DNA of 64,000 nt from Humibacillus xanthopallidus (GTDB lineage Bacteria; Actinomycetota; Actinomycetes; Actinomycetales; Dermatophilaceae): the NCBI RefSeq assembly GCF_006717145.1, contig NZ_VFQF01000001.1:1-64000 (forward strand). Direction: 5' to 3'. Positions 24,523-32,751 of this stretch are shown piece after piece (within the stretch, counting starts at the first letter, position 1; each line of letters opens with the position of its first letter). The notes under the pieces are model-generated. The model saw nothing but the letters and a program-made list of their open reading frames with translations. It did no database searches and was not told where the DNA came from. The position numbers and the translations under genes are program-made.

Positions 24523-24750
24523 TCAGTCCTCGACCGAGCCGCCGAAGGGATGCGCCTCGACGAAGGACCGGGTCTCGGCATACATCCGCTGGATGTAGGC
24601 CTCGAGCTCGGTGGCCTCGACGCGCCACTGGCCACGACCGCCGATCTTGATGGCGGGCAGCTCGCCGGACCGCACGAGGGCGTAGGCCTGGGCGGCGGAG
24701 ATGTTGAGCACCTCGGACACCTCGGCGAGCTGCAGGAAGCGTTGGGTCAC
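24523..24750 (-). CDS. Small excisionase/MerR-like helix-turn-helix protein
   Basis: 75 residues, almost all one winged HTH: LQLAEVSEVLNISAAQAYALVRSGELPAIKIG followed by GQWRVEATELEAYI. The HTH_17 family covers phage excisionases and small developmental regulators; there is no integrase nearby, so a housekeeping regulator is likelier. The GTG start follows GAGGAGGAGAG. It is divergent from the SAF-domain gene, which it may regulate. Confidence 0.8.
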   Translation of the reverse strand: MTQRFLQLAEVSEVLNISAAQAYALVRSGELPAIKIGGRGQWRVEATELEAYIQRMYAETRSFVEAHPFGGSVED

Positions 24751-24900
24751 GCTCTCTCTCCTCCTCGTGGTCGTGCGACGGGCCGGTCCCATCGTAGGTC
24801 GCCGCCGTATGCCGCCGGGCCCGGTCTCCACAGCTGTGCAGCTCGCCGCGCGCAACGTCCCCTCGTGTTGCAGGATGTGGTCGCACTCACCGCGCACATT

Positions 24901-24950
24901 GCACGACACATCACACGACACGGCCCGACGCCGCACGACATCGCACGACC
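24901..24950. repeat. Clustered CACGACA-type repeats before the SAF gene
   Basis: GCACGACA (24901-24908), ACACGACA (24913-24920), GCACGACA (24933-24940) and GCACGACC (24943-24950) lie within 50 bp, 15 bp before the next ATG. They could be binding sites for the divergent HTH protein, or chance low complexity. Confidence 0.45.
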
Positions 24951-24964
24951 TCAGGGGACATCGC

Positions 24965-25627
24965 ATGACCGAGCTTGCCCGACCCACCGCCAAGAGACTT
25001 CAGCGGCCTTCGTGGCGTGACAGCCGGCTCGTCGCGGGCGTGCTCCTCGTGCTCGTCGCGGCGACCCTCGGCGCCAAGGCGGTCGCGAGCGCCGACGACC
25101 GGGTGCCCGTCTGGGCCGCGGCCGCCGACCTCGTCGTGGGCGACCGGGTCGACGCGGCGTCCTTCACCCGGGTCGACGTGCTGCTCGCCGACGGCTCCGT
25201 GCCGTACCTGTCGGCAGACGCCCCCGCACCCACGGGGAGCTTCGTCGTTCGTGACGTCAGGGCCGGCGAGCTCGTGCCCGCGTCAGCCGTGGGGAGCCCG
25301 ACCGACGTCGACGTGCGCCGGGTCACGGTGCGCGCCGACTCCGCGTCGACCGCCGGGTTGGCCCGCGGGAGCCGGGTCGACGTCTTCGTCACCCCCAAGG
25401 CTGCGACCGGCGGCGACGCCGAGCCGCCTCGAACGACGCGCCTCATCGAGGCGGCCGGAGTCGCTGCGGTCTCCACGACCACGGGAGGGCTCGGCGCCAA
25501 CGCGACGACCTCGGTGCAGCTCTACGTCCCGGCCGCCACCGTGCAGGACCTCGTCGAGGCGGTCGACGGCGACGCCAAGCTGACCCTGGTGCCGGTGGCC
25601 GGCTCGGTCGGCGGTGGTGGCGCGTGA
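24965..25627 (+). CDS. SAF-domain, CpaB-like membrane protein
   Basis: 220 residues. A short basic cytoplasmic tail precedes one membrane segment (about 20-41, LVAGVLLVLVAATLGAKAV), then a SAF domain (about 45-115, PVWAAAADLVVGDRVDAASF ... VRDVRAGELVPASAV). The rest resembles RcpC/CpaB of Flp (Tad) pilus assembly. No pilin, TadA or secretin gene is in view, so a pilus role is unproved. The stop overlaps the GTG of the ATPase gene by four bases, tying the two together as CpaB and CpaE partners. Confidence 0.75.
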   Translation: MTELARPTAKRLQRPSWRDSRLVAGVLLVLVAATLGAKAVASADDRVPVWAAAADLVVGDRVDAASFTRVDVLLADGSVPYLSADAPAPTGSFVVRDVRAGELVPASAVGSPTDVDVRRVTVRADSASTAGLARGSRVDVFVTPKAATGGDAEPPRTTRLIEAAGVAAVSTTTGGLGANATTSVQLYVPAATVQDLVEAVDGDAKLTLVPVAGSVGGGGA

Positions 25628-27162
25628 CCGACGTCATCACCGGGCTCGGACCCCGCTGGGAGGCGCAGGTCGCGACGTCGCTCGAGCGGGTCCCGGGGGT
25701 GACGATCGCACGCCGCTGCGCCGACGTCGCCGAGCTGCTCTCCGTCGCCGAGGCGGGGGTGGGGCAGGTCGCCGTCGTCTCGCACGACCTGCGCGGTCTC
25801 GACCTCGACGTGGTGGCGCGCCTGCGGGCCAAGGGGATCCGCGTCATCGGCCTCCACCCCGCCGACGACGAGCCGGCGCAGAAGCGGTTGCGGCAGCTCT
25901 CCGTCCGGACCCTCCTGCCCCTCGACGCAGCGGTCGGTGACCTCGGCGACGCCTTCGACCCCGCAAGGGCCGACGGCTCCGGCACCGAGGGCATCGATGG
26001 CGTCCCGGGCGTCGGGCGGAGCGGCACGCAGAACGGCAACTCCTCCGGCGACGGCGCCGCCGACCCCGTCTCCAGCGTCGTCCTCGGAGGCCCCGGCGAC
26101 GCGGACCTCCCTGACGAGTGGACCGGTTGGCGGCCACGCGGCGACGGCGTCGACCCCGCCGATCGTGACGACGACGGCATCGACCCCGCCGGCCGCGCCA
26201 ACGGAGCCAACCGAGCCGACCGAGCCGACCGCGCCGACCGAGCCGACCGAGCCGACCGAGCCGACCGTGCCGACCGTGCCGACCGTGCCGACCGCATCGA
26301 CGCCGTTCCCGAACGGGGACGGATCGTCGCCGTCTGGGGGCCGACCGGCGCACCAGGACGCACCACGGTCGCGACGACGCTCGCGGCGGAGGTGGCCTCG
26401 CGCGGCGGGGAGGTGCTCCTCGTCGACGCCGACACCTACGGCGGCTGCATCGCCCAGGCGCTGGGCCTGCTCGACGAGGCACCCGGGATCGCGGCGGCCT
26501 GCCGTGCGTCCGAGCAGGGCGCCCTCGACCTGCCCGCACTCGCCGCCCTCGCACCCCAGGTGCTCCCCGGCCTGCGGGTGCTGACCGGACTGCCCAAGGC
26601 CGAGCGCTGGCCCGAGGTGCGGGCCGCTGCGCTCGAGCGTGTCCTCGAGCTCAGCCGCTCGCTCGTGTCGCTCGTCGTCGTCGACTGCGGCTTCTGCCTC
26701 GAGGACGACGAGGAGCTGAGCTACGACACCGTCGCTCCCCGGCGAAACGAGGCCACCCTGACGAGCCTCGCTGCAGCCGACACGGTCGTGGCGGTCGGGG
26801 GAGCCGACCCCGTGGCCCTCCAACGGTTCGTGCGAGGACTCCAGGAGCTCGGCACCGTGCCGTCGCCCCCGCCGCTTCCCGTCGTCAACCGGGTGCGCAG
26901 CGCCTCGGTCGGGTCGCGTCCCGAGGCCCGCATCGCTGCGTCCCTGCAGCGCTTCGCCGGTCTCGAGGAGGTGCGCTTCGTTCCGGACGACCCCGCGGCG
27001 GTCGATGCCGCGGTGCTGGCCGGCCGCTCCATCGTCGAGCAGTCACCGGAGTCGCCGGTCCGCTCGGCGGTCGGCGACCTCGCCTCCGTGGTCGCGCCGT
27101 GGACGGCGCCCACGGCGCGCCGGCGGCGACCTCGTGGCCTCAGAGCGCTGTCACGCCGTTGA
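25624..27162 (+). CDS. CpaE/TadZ-like ATPase with Arg-Ala-Asp repeats
   Basis: 512 residues. The N-terminus (about 1-110) looks like a degenerate receiver domain (VAVVSHDLRGLDLDVVARLRAKGIRVIGLH). A disordered Gly/Asp-rich linker (about 115-225) contains nine consecutive RAD triplets. A MinD/CpaE-type ATPase follows (about 235-480). Its deviant Walker A reads GPTGAPGRTT, with Arg where Lys is usual, and a VDADTYGG switch follows. Such proteins place Tad pili or act as septum-site regulators (Ssd type) in actinobacteria. It ends 23 bp inside the converging exporter gene. Confidence 0.75.
   Translation: MTDVITGLGPRWEAQVATSLERVPGVTIARRCADVAELLSVAEAGVGQVAVVSHDLRGLDLDVVARLRAKGIRVIGLHPADDEPAQKRLRQLSVRTLLPLDAAVGDLGDAFDPARADGSGTEGIDGVPGVGRSGTQNGNSSGDGAADPVSSVVLGGPGDADLPDEWTGWRPRGDGVDPADRDDDGIDPAGRANGANRADRADRADRADRADRADRADRADRADRIDAVPERGRIVAVWGPTGAPGRTTVATTLAAEVASRGGEVLLVDADTYGGCIAQALGLLDEAPGIAAACRASEQGALDLPALAALAPQVLPGLRVLTGLPKAERWPEVRAAALERVLELSRSLVSLVVVDCGFCLEDDEELSYDTVAPRRNEATLTSLAAADTVVAVGGADPVALQRFVRGLQELGTVPSPPPLPVVNRVRSASVGSRPEARIAASLQRFAGLEEVRFVPDDPAAVDAAVLAGRSIVEQSPESPVRSAVGDLASVVAPWTAPTARRRRPRGLRALSRR
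26212..26292 (+). repeat. 9-bp tandem repeat, nine copies, in frame
   Basis: CGNGCCGAC repeated nine times, encoding (Arg-Ala-Asp)9. The third base of the Arg codon varies in blocks (CGA, CGC, CGT). The unit length keeps the frame, so slippage would change linker length without breaking the protein. Confidence 0.9.
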
Positions 27163-27847
27163 CGAGCACGATGACACCGAGCACGGCGAGCACGACAGCG
27201 CTGAGGACGCTGGCCCTGGCCTGGAGCCACTCGTCGCCGCGGGCGAGCGCGCGGCCCGCGCCCTCGCCGCCGGCCACCCGGTAGATCGCGGGGCCGGCGA
27301 CGCCGATCGATCCCACGAGGGCGAAGAGGACCACCGCAGGCACCTGGTCGGCCGGAGCCACGGAGGCCGCGAGCATCGACGACGCGCCGCTCGCGATGAT
27401 CGCGAGGTTCTTCGGGTTGAGCGCCCCGAGGCCGAGACCCGTGGCGAAGGCCTGACGGGTGCTCCACCCGCCGACGCCCTTCATCCAGCCGGGCTGCTTC
27501 GCCGAGCCGCGGGCCTGCCACGAGCGGACGGCCAGCACGAGCAGGGCGATGCCGGCGACGATGCGCACCCACGCGAGCACCGCCGATGACGTGGTGCCGG
27601 GCGCGTCGAGGCCGTCCGAACCGCCAGTGCCGTCTGCCACCGCCACCGCGACGTCGGACACCGCGACGACGACGCCCAGCGCGGCCGCGAGGCCGAGCGC
27701 CCACCCGCCCGCGAAGCCGAGGCCGACGGGGGCCGGGCGCGACGAGGCGAGCACGAAGGCCAGCACCACGACGGGCACCCCGGCGAGGGCGACCGCTCCT
27801 CCATAGGTCAGTGCCACGAGGAGGGCCGCGCCCAGGTCCGAGGTCAT
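27140..27847 (-). CDS. GAP family membrane transporter
   Basis: 235 residues with about six hydrophobic segments. GLGLGALNPKNLAIIASGA is the conserved N-P-K-N loop of GAP/Sap (LysE-like) exporters, one of which moves glycopeptidolipid in mycobacteria; the substrate here is unknown. It is the last gene of a minus-strand set with the polytopic protein and cupredoxin-like lipoprotein, but has its own -10 (TAGGCT) six bases before the ATG, so it is probably also transcribed alone and leaderless. Confidence 0.8.
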   Translation of the reverse strand: MTSDLGAALLVALTYGGAVALAGVPVVVLAFVLASSRPAPVGLGFAGGWALGLAAALGVVVAVSDVAVAVADGTGGSDGLDAPGTTSSAVLAWVRIVAGIALLVLAVRSWQARGSAKQPGWMKGVGGWSTRQAFATGLGLGALNPKNLAIIASGASSMLAASVAPADQVPAVVLFALVGSIGVAGPAIYRVAGGEGAGRALARGDEWLQARASVLSAVVLAVLGVIVLVNGVTAL

Positions 27848-27853
27848 GGCGTG

Positions 27854-27859
27854 AGCCTA
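27854..27859 (-). promoter_or_regulatory. Leaderless -10 of the GAP gene
   Basis: TAGGCT on the minus strand, six bases (CACGCC) before the ATG at 27847. Confidence 0.6.
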
Positions 27860-27869
27860 GGCACGATCG

Positions 27870-29219
27870 CTACGGCGTGAAGAGGATGGTCAGCCCGCCG
27901 ACCGTGTAGAGGATCATGACGACCATGAGCGGCACCTGGCCGATGATCGCGGCGCGGTGCGGCAGGACGGTGATGGCCCGCTCGTGGGCGGCGAGCACGC
28001 CGAGCAGGTGGCCGATGACGATGCTGACGGCCTGGATGGTCGCGACGAGCGTCGGCTGGATGAGGGCGTCGGCCGGCACGAGCCCCGCCGTGCCGAGCCA
28101 GTCGACGCCAATGCCGAGCGGGTCGCTCAGCAGCTGCCAGGTCACCTGCCCCTGGTAGACCCAGAGCGACCAGTAGTGCGCGATGACGTAGCCGCCGGCG
28201 ATGGGGATGAGCGACGGCGCCATGTCGCTGACGAAGCTCACCGACTGCCGCAGTGGCTCGCCCGCGAGCCGCACCGAGACCGCCGACGCCAGCCACAGGG
28301 TCAGCGCGACGAGCCCGAAGAACCCGATGAGGGTGACGGTCCGCAGCAGTGACGAGGGCAGCGGCGAGCTCTGCACGAAGGTCGCCCACCCGAGGTTCGC
28401 CGAGAAGCCGTCGTATGCCGTCCCGCCGAGCATCACGGCCACGGTGGCCACGAGCCCCCGCTGGCCGCGCAGCGTGTTGACGCCGTGCAGGGGGGTGCGG
28501 AGCACCCATCGCCCGTCGTCGCGCCGGCCGAGCGGGGCGAGGAGGCCGAGCAGCCGAGACCACGCCTCGAACGGGTCCGCGTAGTCGAACCACGTGCGAC
28601 CGAACACCGCAGCGCCGAGCAGCGACAGGGCGAAGAAGGACGCGATGAGCAGGCGCAGGAAGCCGAGCGAGGTGTTCTCCTCGGCGACGAGCTCGACCCA
28701 CGTGAACGTGCCGAGCCCCAGGGCAGCCGGCCACAGCCCCCACCGGTAGGGCAGGACGGCGAGGTCGGGCGACACCCGGGCCAGTCGCAGCACACCGGCG
28801 TGGAGCATCCGCACGGGGTTGATGACCCGCCAGACCGGCCCGAGAAGCATCGAGGCGAAGGCGAGGCCCACCCAGAACCACACGTAGACGACGTGCGGCA
28901 CCGGGTTGAGGGCCGAGTCGGGTCCGAAGACGAGGGCGAAGAGGGTCCACAGCGTGAGCACGACCGCGAGCACCTGGGCCGCGAGCCGCAACCACCGCGA
29001 GTCGAGCACCCGGGCGAGCCAGCCCGGCAGCAGCAGCCCGTCGCTCTCGCGCAGCCGCGGCTCGCGCCACAGGAAGCCGATCGCGACGAACGAGATGAGC
29101 AGGGCGGCGCCGGCCGCGACGACGAGTGCCGCGAAGGGCAGCGGCAGGTCGCCCCTGCTGCCGACCCCGTGGGCGGGCAGCGCTGCGGACCAGCCCGCGA
29201 GAGACTCCCGCCCGGTCAC
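27870..29219 (-). CDS. Polytopic membrane protein linked to a cupredoxin-like lipoprotein
   Basis: 449 residues, about ten hydrophobic segments. The N-terminus carries LPAHGVGSRGDLPLP before the first membrane helix, and FLWREPRL after it. I associate this family with proteins loosely named fenitrothion hydrolase in databases; that name should not be taken as function. The GTG start overlaps the lipoprotein stop (GTGA), so the pair is translationally coupled and may form a membrane complex. Metal or redox handling is an inference from the partner only. Confidence 0.65.
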   Translation of the reverse strand: MTGRESLAGWSAALPAHGVGSRGDLPLPFAALVVAAGAALLISFVAIGFLWREPRLRESDGLLLPGWLARVLDSRWLRLAAQVLAVVLTLWTLFALVFGPDSALNPVPHVVYVWFWVGLAFASMLLGPVWRVINPVRMLHAGVLRLARVSPDLAVLPYRWGLWPAALGLGTFTWVELVAEENTSLGFLRLLIASFFALSLLGAAVFGRTWFDYADPFEAWSRLLGLLAPLGRRDDGRWVLRTPLHGVNTLRGQRGLVATVAVMLGGTAYDGFSANLGWATFVQSSPLPSSLLRTVTLIGFFGLVALTLWLASAVSVRLAGEPLRQSVSFVSDMAPSLIPIAGGYVIAHYWSLWVYQGQVTWQLLSDPLGIGVDWLGTAGLVPADALIQPTLVATIQAVSIVIGHLLGVLAAHERAITVLPHRAAIIGQVPLMVVMILYTVGGLTILFTP

Positions 29220-29605
29220 CGAACGGCGACGGTGAGCAGGGTCAGTGCGGGCTCGTGCGTCTCGACCTCGTAGCGGCCGGGCTCCTTCGCCGTGAGCCGC
29301 AGCGTCGTCGGCACGCCGGCCTTGAGCGTGGCCTCCTGGTCGAAGCCGTGCGCGTGCAGCTCGTCGTCGTGGTCGCTCGTCACGACGAGCTCCAGCGTGC
29401 TGCCGACGGGCAGCTCGACCTGGGCCGGCGCCGGGGTCACCGTGGTGCCCGTGATCGTCACCTCGAGGCGCTTGACGGTGCCCGTCGCGCTGGAGACCGA
29501 CGACCCCGTGGACCCGCTGTCCGAGGCGCACCCGGCCACCCCGGTGAGCGAGCCCGCGAGCACGAGGGCGGTGACGGCATACGGGATGGGGCGAAACGAG
29601 CGCAT
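29216..29605 (-). CDS. Cupredoxin-like lipoprotein
   Basis: 129 residues. A lipoprotein signal ends in LTGVAGC (lipobox Cys about residue 25). The mature part is a beta-sandwich of the cupredoxin-like type: LEVTITGTTVTPAPAQVELP, then LHAHGFD and VETHEPALTL. The His of HAHG and THE could bind metal. There is no Cys in the usual copper site, so classical blue-copper chemistry is doubtful. The ATG is preceded by TAGGAT seven bases upstream, and the divergent acyltransferase gene starts 41 bases away. Confidence 0.7.
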   Translation of the reverse strand: MRSFRPIPYAVTALVLAGSLTGVAGCASDSGSTGSSVSSATGTVKRLEVTITGTTVTPAPAQVELPVGSTLELVVTSDHDDELHAHGFDQEATLKAGVPTTLRLTAKEPGRYEVETHEPALTLLTVAVR

Positions 29606-29633
29606 GGCCACGATCCTAGGTCGGGGCGTCTGG

Positions 29634-29639
29634 CAGAGT
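29634..29639 (+). promoter_or_regulatory. Candidate leaderless -10 of the WS/DGAT-like gene
   Basis: CAGAGT six bases (GTCACC) before the ATG at 29646; TAGGAT for the divergent lipoprotein is at 29618-29613 on the other strand. Confidence 0.4.
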
Positions 29640-29645
29640 GTCACC

Positions 29646-31067
29646 ATGTCCGACCGGCTGACCTCGCTCGACGCGTCATTCCTCTATCTCGAGGAGTCGA
29701 CGACGGCGATGCACGTCGGCTCCGTCATGGTCTTCCAACCCCCGCGCGAGGGGTTCGACTACGACCAGCTGGTCGGCATCATCGAGAGCCGCATCGGGGC
29801 GATCCCGCGCTTCCGCCAGAAGGTGCGTGACGTGCCGGGGCGCATCGCCAACCCCGTGTGGGTCGACGACGAGGGCTTCGACATGAGCTACCACGTGCGG
29901 CGGGCCGGTCTGCCGCGCCCGGGCAGCGAGGAGCAGCTGCAGGACTTCGTGGCCCGGGTGCAGCCGCGCAAGCTCGACCGCACCCGTCCGCTCTGGGAGG
30001 TCTACCTCGTCGAGGGTCTGCAGGACGGCCGCTTCGCGATCGTCACGAAGACCCACTACTCCCTCATCGACGGCGTCAACGCCCTCGACATCGCCCACGT
30101 GATCGTCGACGCCGTGAAGGGTGAGGGCGAGGGCCTCGAGCCCGTGCCCTGGGAGCCGAGCCGGGCTCCGAGCTCGGCCGAGCTGCTGACCGAGGCGGTC
30201 GTCGACGCGGTGCGCCGCCCCACCCAGGTCGTCGACCTCGTGCGCGGTGGCCTCAACGACGTGCTCAACGTCGGCCTGCGCGCTGCCGAGTCCGCGGGCA
30301 CGCTGCTGTCGGCCGTCGCCCGAACGGCCGCGCGGCCGGCGCCCGACTCGCCGCTCAACGCCGAGGTCGGCACGGCACGTCGGTGGGTCATGGTCTCGAC
30401 CGACCTCGACGACTACCGCACGGTGCGGGGGCGCCTCGCCCGCGGCGCCTATGCCGAGGACGTCACGATCAACGACGTCGTCCTCGCGACGATCGCCGGC
30501 GGACTGCGCACCTGGCTGCTGGGACGCGGCGAGGCGGTCAGCGGGCCCACGGTGGTGCGGGCGATGGTGCCGGTCAGCATCTACGGCGACGACCCCGCGG
30601 GCATGTATGCCAACCAGGTCATGGCCTGCGTCGTCAACCTGCCCGTCGGCGAGCCGGGCGCCTCGATGCGGCTGCACCAGATCGCCTTCGCGATGCGCCA
30701 GCAGATGGAGGGTGGTCAGGCCGTCGGGGCCTCCTCGCTCGCCAACCTCGCCGGCTTCGCGCCGCCGACGCTGCACGCGCTGGGCGCGCGGCTCGGCTCG
30801 GCCATGTCGCGCCGGCTCTACAACGTCATGATCACCAACGTTCCCGGGCCGCAGAGCCCGCTCTACGCCGGCGACGCCAAGATGCTCTCGACCTTCCCCG
30901 TCATGCCGCTCGCGAAGGGGCAGGCGCTCTCGATCGGCATCACGTCCTACGACGGAGGGGTCTACTACGGCCTCAACGCCGACCGCGAGGCCATGCCCGA
31001 CGTCGACGACCTCGGCTCCTCGATCCTCGAGTCCCTCGCGGAGCTGACGAGTGGGCGGGAGTCCTGA
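29646..31067 (+). CDS. WS/DGAT family O-acyltransferase, altered active site
   Basis: 473 residues, the usual family length. It opens with MSDRLTSLDASFLYLEESTTAMHVG and contains NDVVLATIAGGLRTWL and TNVPGPQ, all typical of wax-ester synthase / diacylglycerol acyltransferases that make triacylglycerol or wax esters at the membrane. The catalytic HHxxxDG motif reads HYSLIDG here: His137, Tyr138, Asp142, Gly143. The second His is reported essential in AtfA. One C-to-T change would produce this, so it is either a sequence error or a family member with a changed role. A DUF6912 gene follows, overlapping by one base. Confidence 0.85.
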   Translation: MSDRLTSLDASFLYLEESTTAMHVGSVMVFQPPREGFDYDQLVGIIESRIGAIPRFRQKVRDVPGRIANPVWVDDEGFDMSYHVRRAGLPRPGSEEQLQDFVARVQPRKLDRTRPLWEVYLVEGLQDGRFAIVTKTHYSLIDGVNALDIAHVIVDAVKGEGEGLEPVPWEPSRAPSSAELLTEAVVDAVRRPTQVVDLVRGGLNDVLNVGLRAAESAGTLLSAVARTAARPAPDSPLNAEVGTARRWVMVSTDLDDYRTVRGRLARGAYAEDVTINDVVLATIAGGLRTWLLGRGEAVSGPTVVRAMVPVSIYGDDPAGMYANQVMACVVNLPVGEPGASMRLHQIAFAMRQQMEGGQAVGASSLANLAGFAPPTLHALGARLGSAMSRRLYNVMITNVPGPQSPLYAGDAKMLSTFPVMPLAKGQALSIGITSYDGGVYYGLNADREAMPDVDDLGSSILESLAELTSGRES

Positions 31068-31510
31068 TGGCCGTCGTCCGCGTCTACGTGCCGCTCGCGC
31101 GGACTGACCTCGAGCAGCTCGCGACGGCGGGCAGCCTCCCGGCGGGGCAGGGCGCCCCTGTCTCCGCGTATGCCGTGACGTCGGCCCTGCGATCGCGTGC
31201 CCCCGGTCTCGACGTCGAGGATCTCGAGTACGCCGCCTTCAGCGACGCGGTCGCGGCGGCCGCCTCGGTGCGGTCCTCGCCACGGCACCGTCGGGTCGTC
31301 GCGGCGGCCGACGCCGACCCGGCCTGGCTCGTCCAGGGGGTCGGGGAGCCGGCCTCGAGCGTCGTCCTCGTCGCGCCGCTGCCGCTCTCTCGCGTCGCCT
31401 CCTTCCACATCGACGACGAGTCGGCGGTCGGTGTCGCCGACGAGGAGGCCGACGAGCTGCTCTGGTACGACGTGACTGAGCTCGACGACGTCCGCTCCTT
31501 CCTCGGCTGA
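31067..31510 (+). CDS. DUF6912 family protein
   Basis: 147 residues, beginning MAVVRVYVPLARTDLEQL and with ASSVVLVAPLPLSRVASFHIDDE; the C-terminus is very acidic. This matches a small actinobacterial family of unknown function. The start overlaps the acyltransferase stop (TGATG), so it is translationally coupled. Confidence 0.7.
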   Translation: MAVVRVYVPLARTDLEQLATAGSLPAGQGAPVSAYAVTSALRSRAPGLDVEDLEYAAFSDAVAAAASVRSSPRHRRVVAAADADPAWLVQGVGEPASSVVLVAPLPLSRVASFHIDDESAVGVADEEADELLWYDVTELDDVRSFLG

Positions 31511-31521
31511 CGGCGCCCTCG

Positions 31522-32067
31522 GTGAGCGGGCAGCCCGCAGGGGGCAGGCCGGGCGACGAGCTCGTCGCCCGCTACGACGCGCGGGGCCACGTCGTGGGGG
31601 AGGTCGTGCGCTCGGTCATGCGTCGCGAGAACCTCTGGCACGCAGCGTCTTCCGTCGTGGTGCGCGACCCGCTGGGGCGCATCTACCTCCACCGGCGCAC
31701 TCCGACCAAGGACGTCTATCCCGGTCTGCTCGACTTCGCGGCCGGAGGTGTCGTGCTCGCCGGAGAGGACCCGGGTCTCGGTGCCGTCCGCGAGGTGGAG
31801 GAGGAGCTCGGGGTGCACGGGGTGGCGCTCGAGCCGGTCGGCGTCGTGGCCTACGAGGACGCGCACACCCGCTACCACGCCCACCGCTTCACGGTCGAGT
31901 GGGACGGCCCGATCCGGTGGCAGCCCGAGGAGGTCGTCGGGGGCGAGTGGGTCGACCTGGACGCGCTCGTCCGGCGCCTGGACGACGACCCAGCGACGGT
32001 CGTGCCCGACAGCGCCGCCGTCTGGGGCGACGTGCTGCGCGGCTGGCAGGCCGCCCGGCGCGGGTGA
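31522..32067 (+). CDS. Nudix hydrolase
   Basis: 181 residues. The Nudix box is complete: Gly, five residues, Glu, seven residues, then REVEEELGV, in VLAGEDPGLGAVREVEEELG. The N-terminal part (LVARYDARGHVVGEVVRSVMRRENLWHAA) resembles the YfcD / isopentenyl-diphosphate-isomerase-like branch, so the substrate may be a phosphorylated metabolite rather than a nucleotide. The start is GTG, 11 bp after the DUF6912 stop. Confidence 0.85.
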   Translation: MSGQPAGGRPGDELVARYDARGHVVGEVVRSVMRRENLWHAASSVVVRDPLGRIYLHRRTPTKDVYPGLLDFAAGGVVLAGEDPGLGAVREVEEELGVHGVALEPVGVVAYEDAHTRYHAHRFTVEWDGPIRWQPEEVVGGEWVDLDALVRRLDDDPATVVPDSAAVWGDVLRGWQAARRG

Positions 32068-32084
32068 CGTCGCGACCGGGACCC

Positions 32085-32113
32085 TTGAGGAACCCGAACG
32101 ATCGTGCTTTTAT
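32085..32113 (+). promoter_or_regulatory. tetR promoter with operator in the spacer
   Basis: TTGAGG (32085-32090), a 17-bp spacer, TTTTAT (32108-32113), then six bases to the ATG at 32120. The spacer holds CGAACGATCGTGC. Its CGATCGTGCTTTT core recurs inverted at 32774-32786, so the site probably binds the TetR protein itself. Confidence 0.6.
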
Positions 32114-32119
32114 TGACCC

Positions 32120-32722
32120 ATGAGCAAGGGTGACGAGACGAGGACCGCGATCCTCGACGAGGCGGCGGAGCTCGCCTCGCTCGTCGGGCTGGGCGGCCTC
32201 ACCATCGGCACCCTCGCCGCGGCGACGAAGCTGAGCAAGAGCGGGCTCTATGCCCACTTCGCGTCGAAGGAGGCCCTCCAGGTGCAGGTCCTCGAGCATG
32301 CCCGTGGACGGTTCACCGATGTCGTCATGCGTCCCACCCTGGCCGCGCCGCGGGGGGAGCCCCGGCTTCGGGAGTTCTTCGACCAGTGGCTGCGGTGGCA
32401 GTCGGAGGCCTTCGACGGCGGCTGCATCTTCGTCGTGGCCGCCACGGAGTTCGACGACCAGGAGGGCCCGGTCCGCGACGAGCTGCTCCGAGCCGAGCGC
32501 GACAAGCTCGAGTCGGTGACCCTCATCGTGGGCACCGCCGTCAGCGAAGGGCACTTCCGACCCGATGTCGATGCCGAGCAGGTCGCCTACGAGCTCGAGG
32601 GCATCCTGCTGGCTCACCAGCACGCATGCCGCCTCATGCGCGACTCCGGCGCGGAGGCGCGCGCCCGGCGAGCCTTCGAGCGGCTCGTCGCTGACTGCCA
32701 CCCCGTCGCGCCGACCGGCTGA
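32120..32722 (+). CDS. TetR family repressor
   Basis: 200 residues. The N-terminal HTH (about 7-55) reads TRTAILDEAAELASLVGLGGLTIGTLAAATKLS in two pieces, ending with the recognition helix KSGLYAHFASKEAL. The C-terminal ligand domain has FFDQWLRWQSEAFDGGCIF and DAEQVAYELEGILLAHQHACRL, similar to YxaF/LmrA-type members. It likely represses itself and the alpha/beta hydrolase 29 bp downstream, because matching operator cores sit in both gene starts. The promoter suggests a leaderless message. Confidence 0.88.
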   Translation: MSKGDETRTAILDEAAELASLVGLGGLTIGTLAAATKLSKSGLYAHFASKEALQVQVLEHARGRFTDVVMRPTLAAPRGEPRLREFFDQWLRWQSEAFDGGCIFVVAATEFDDQEGPVRDELLRAERDKLESVTLIVGTAVSEGHFRPDVDAEQVAYELEGILLAHQHACRLMRDSGAEARARRAFERLVADCHPVAPTG

Positions 32723-32751
32723 CGGGTCGACCCACGCGCAAGGAGCTTGAC

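Noticed and set aside
26212-26292. Intergenic satellite or CRISPR-like repeat
   Set aside because: It is in frame inside a continuous coding sequence and codes for (Arg-Ala-Asp)9.
27870-29219. Calling the polytopic protein a fenitrothion hydrolase
   Set aside because: The database name is not supported by any hydrolase motif in this membrane protein.
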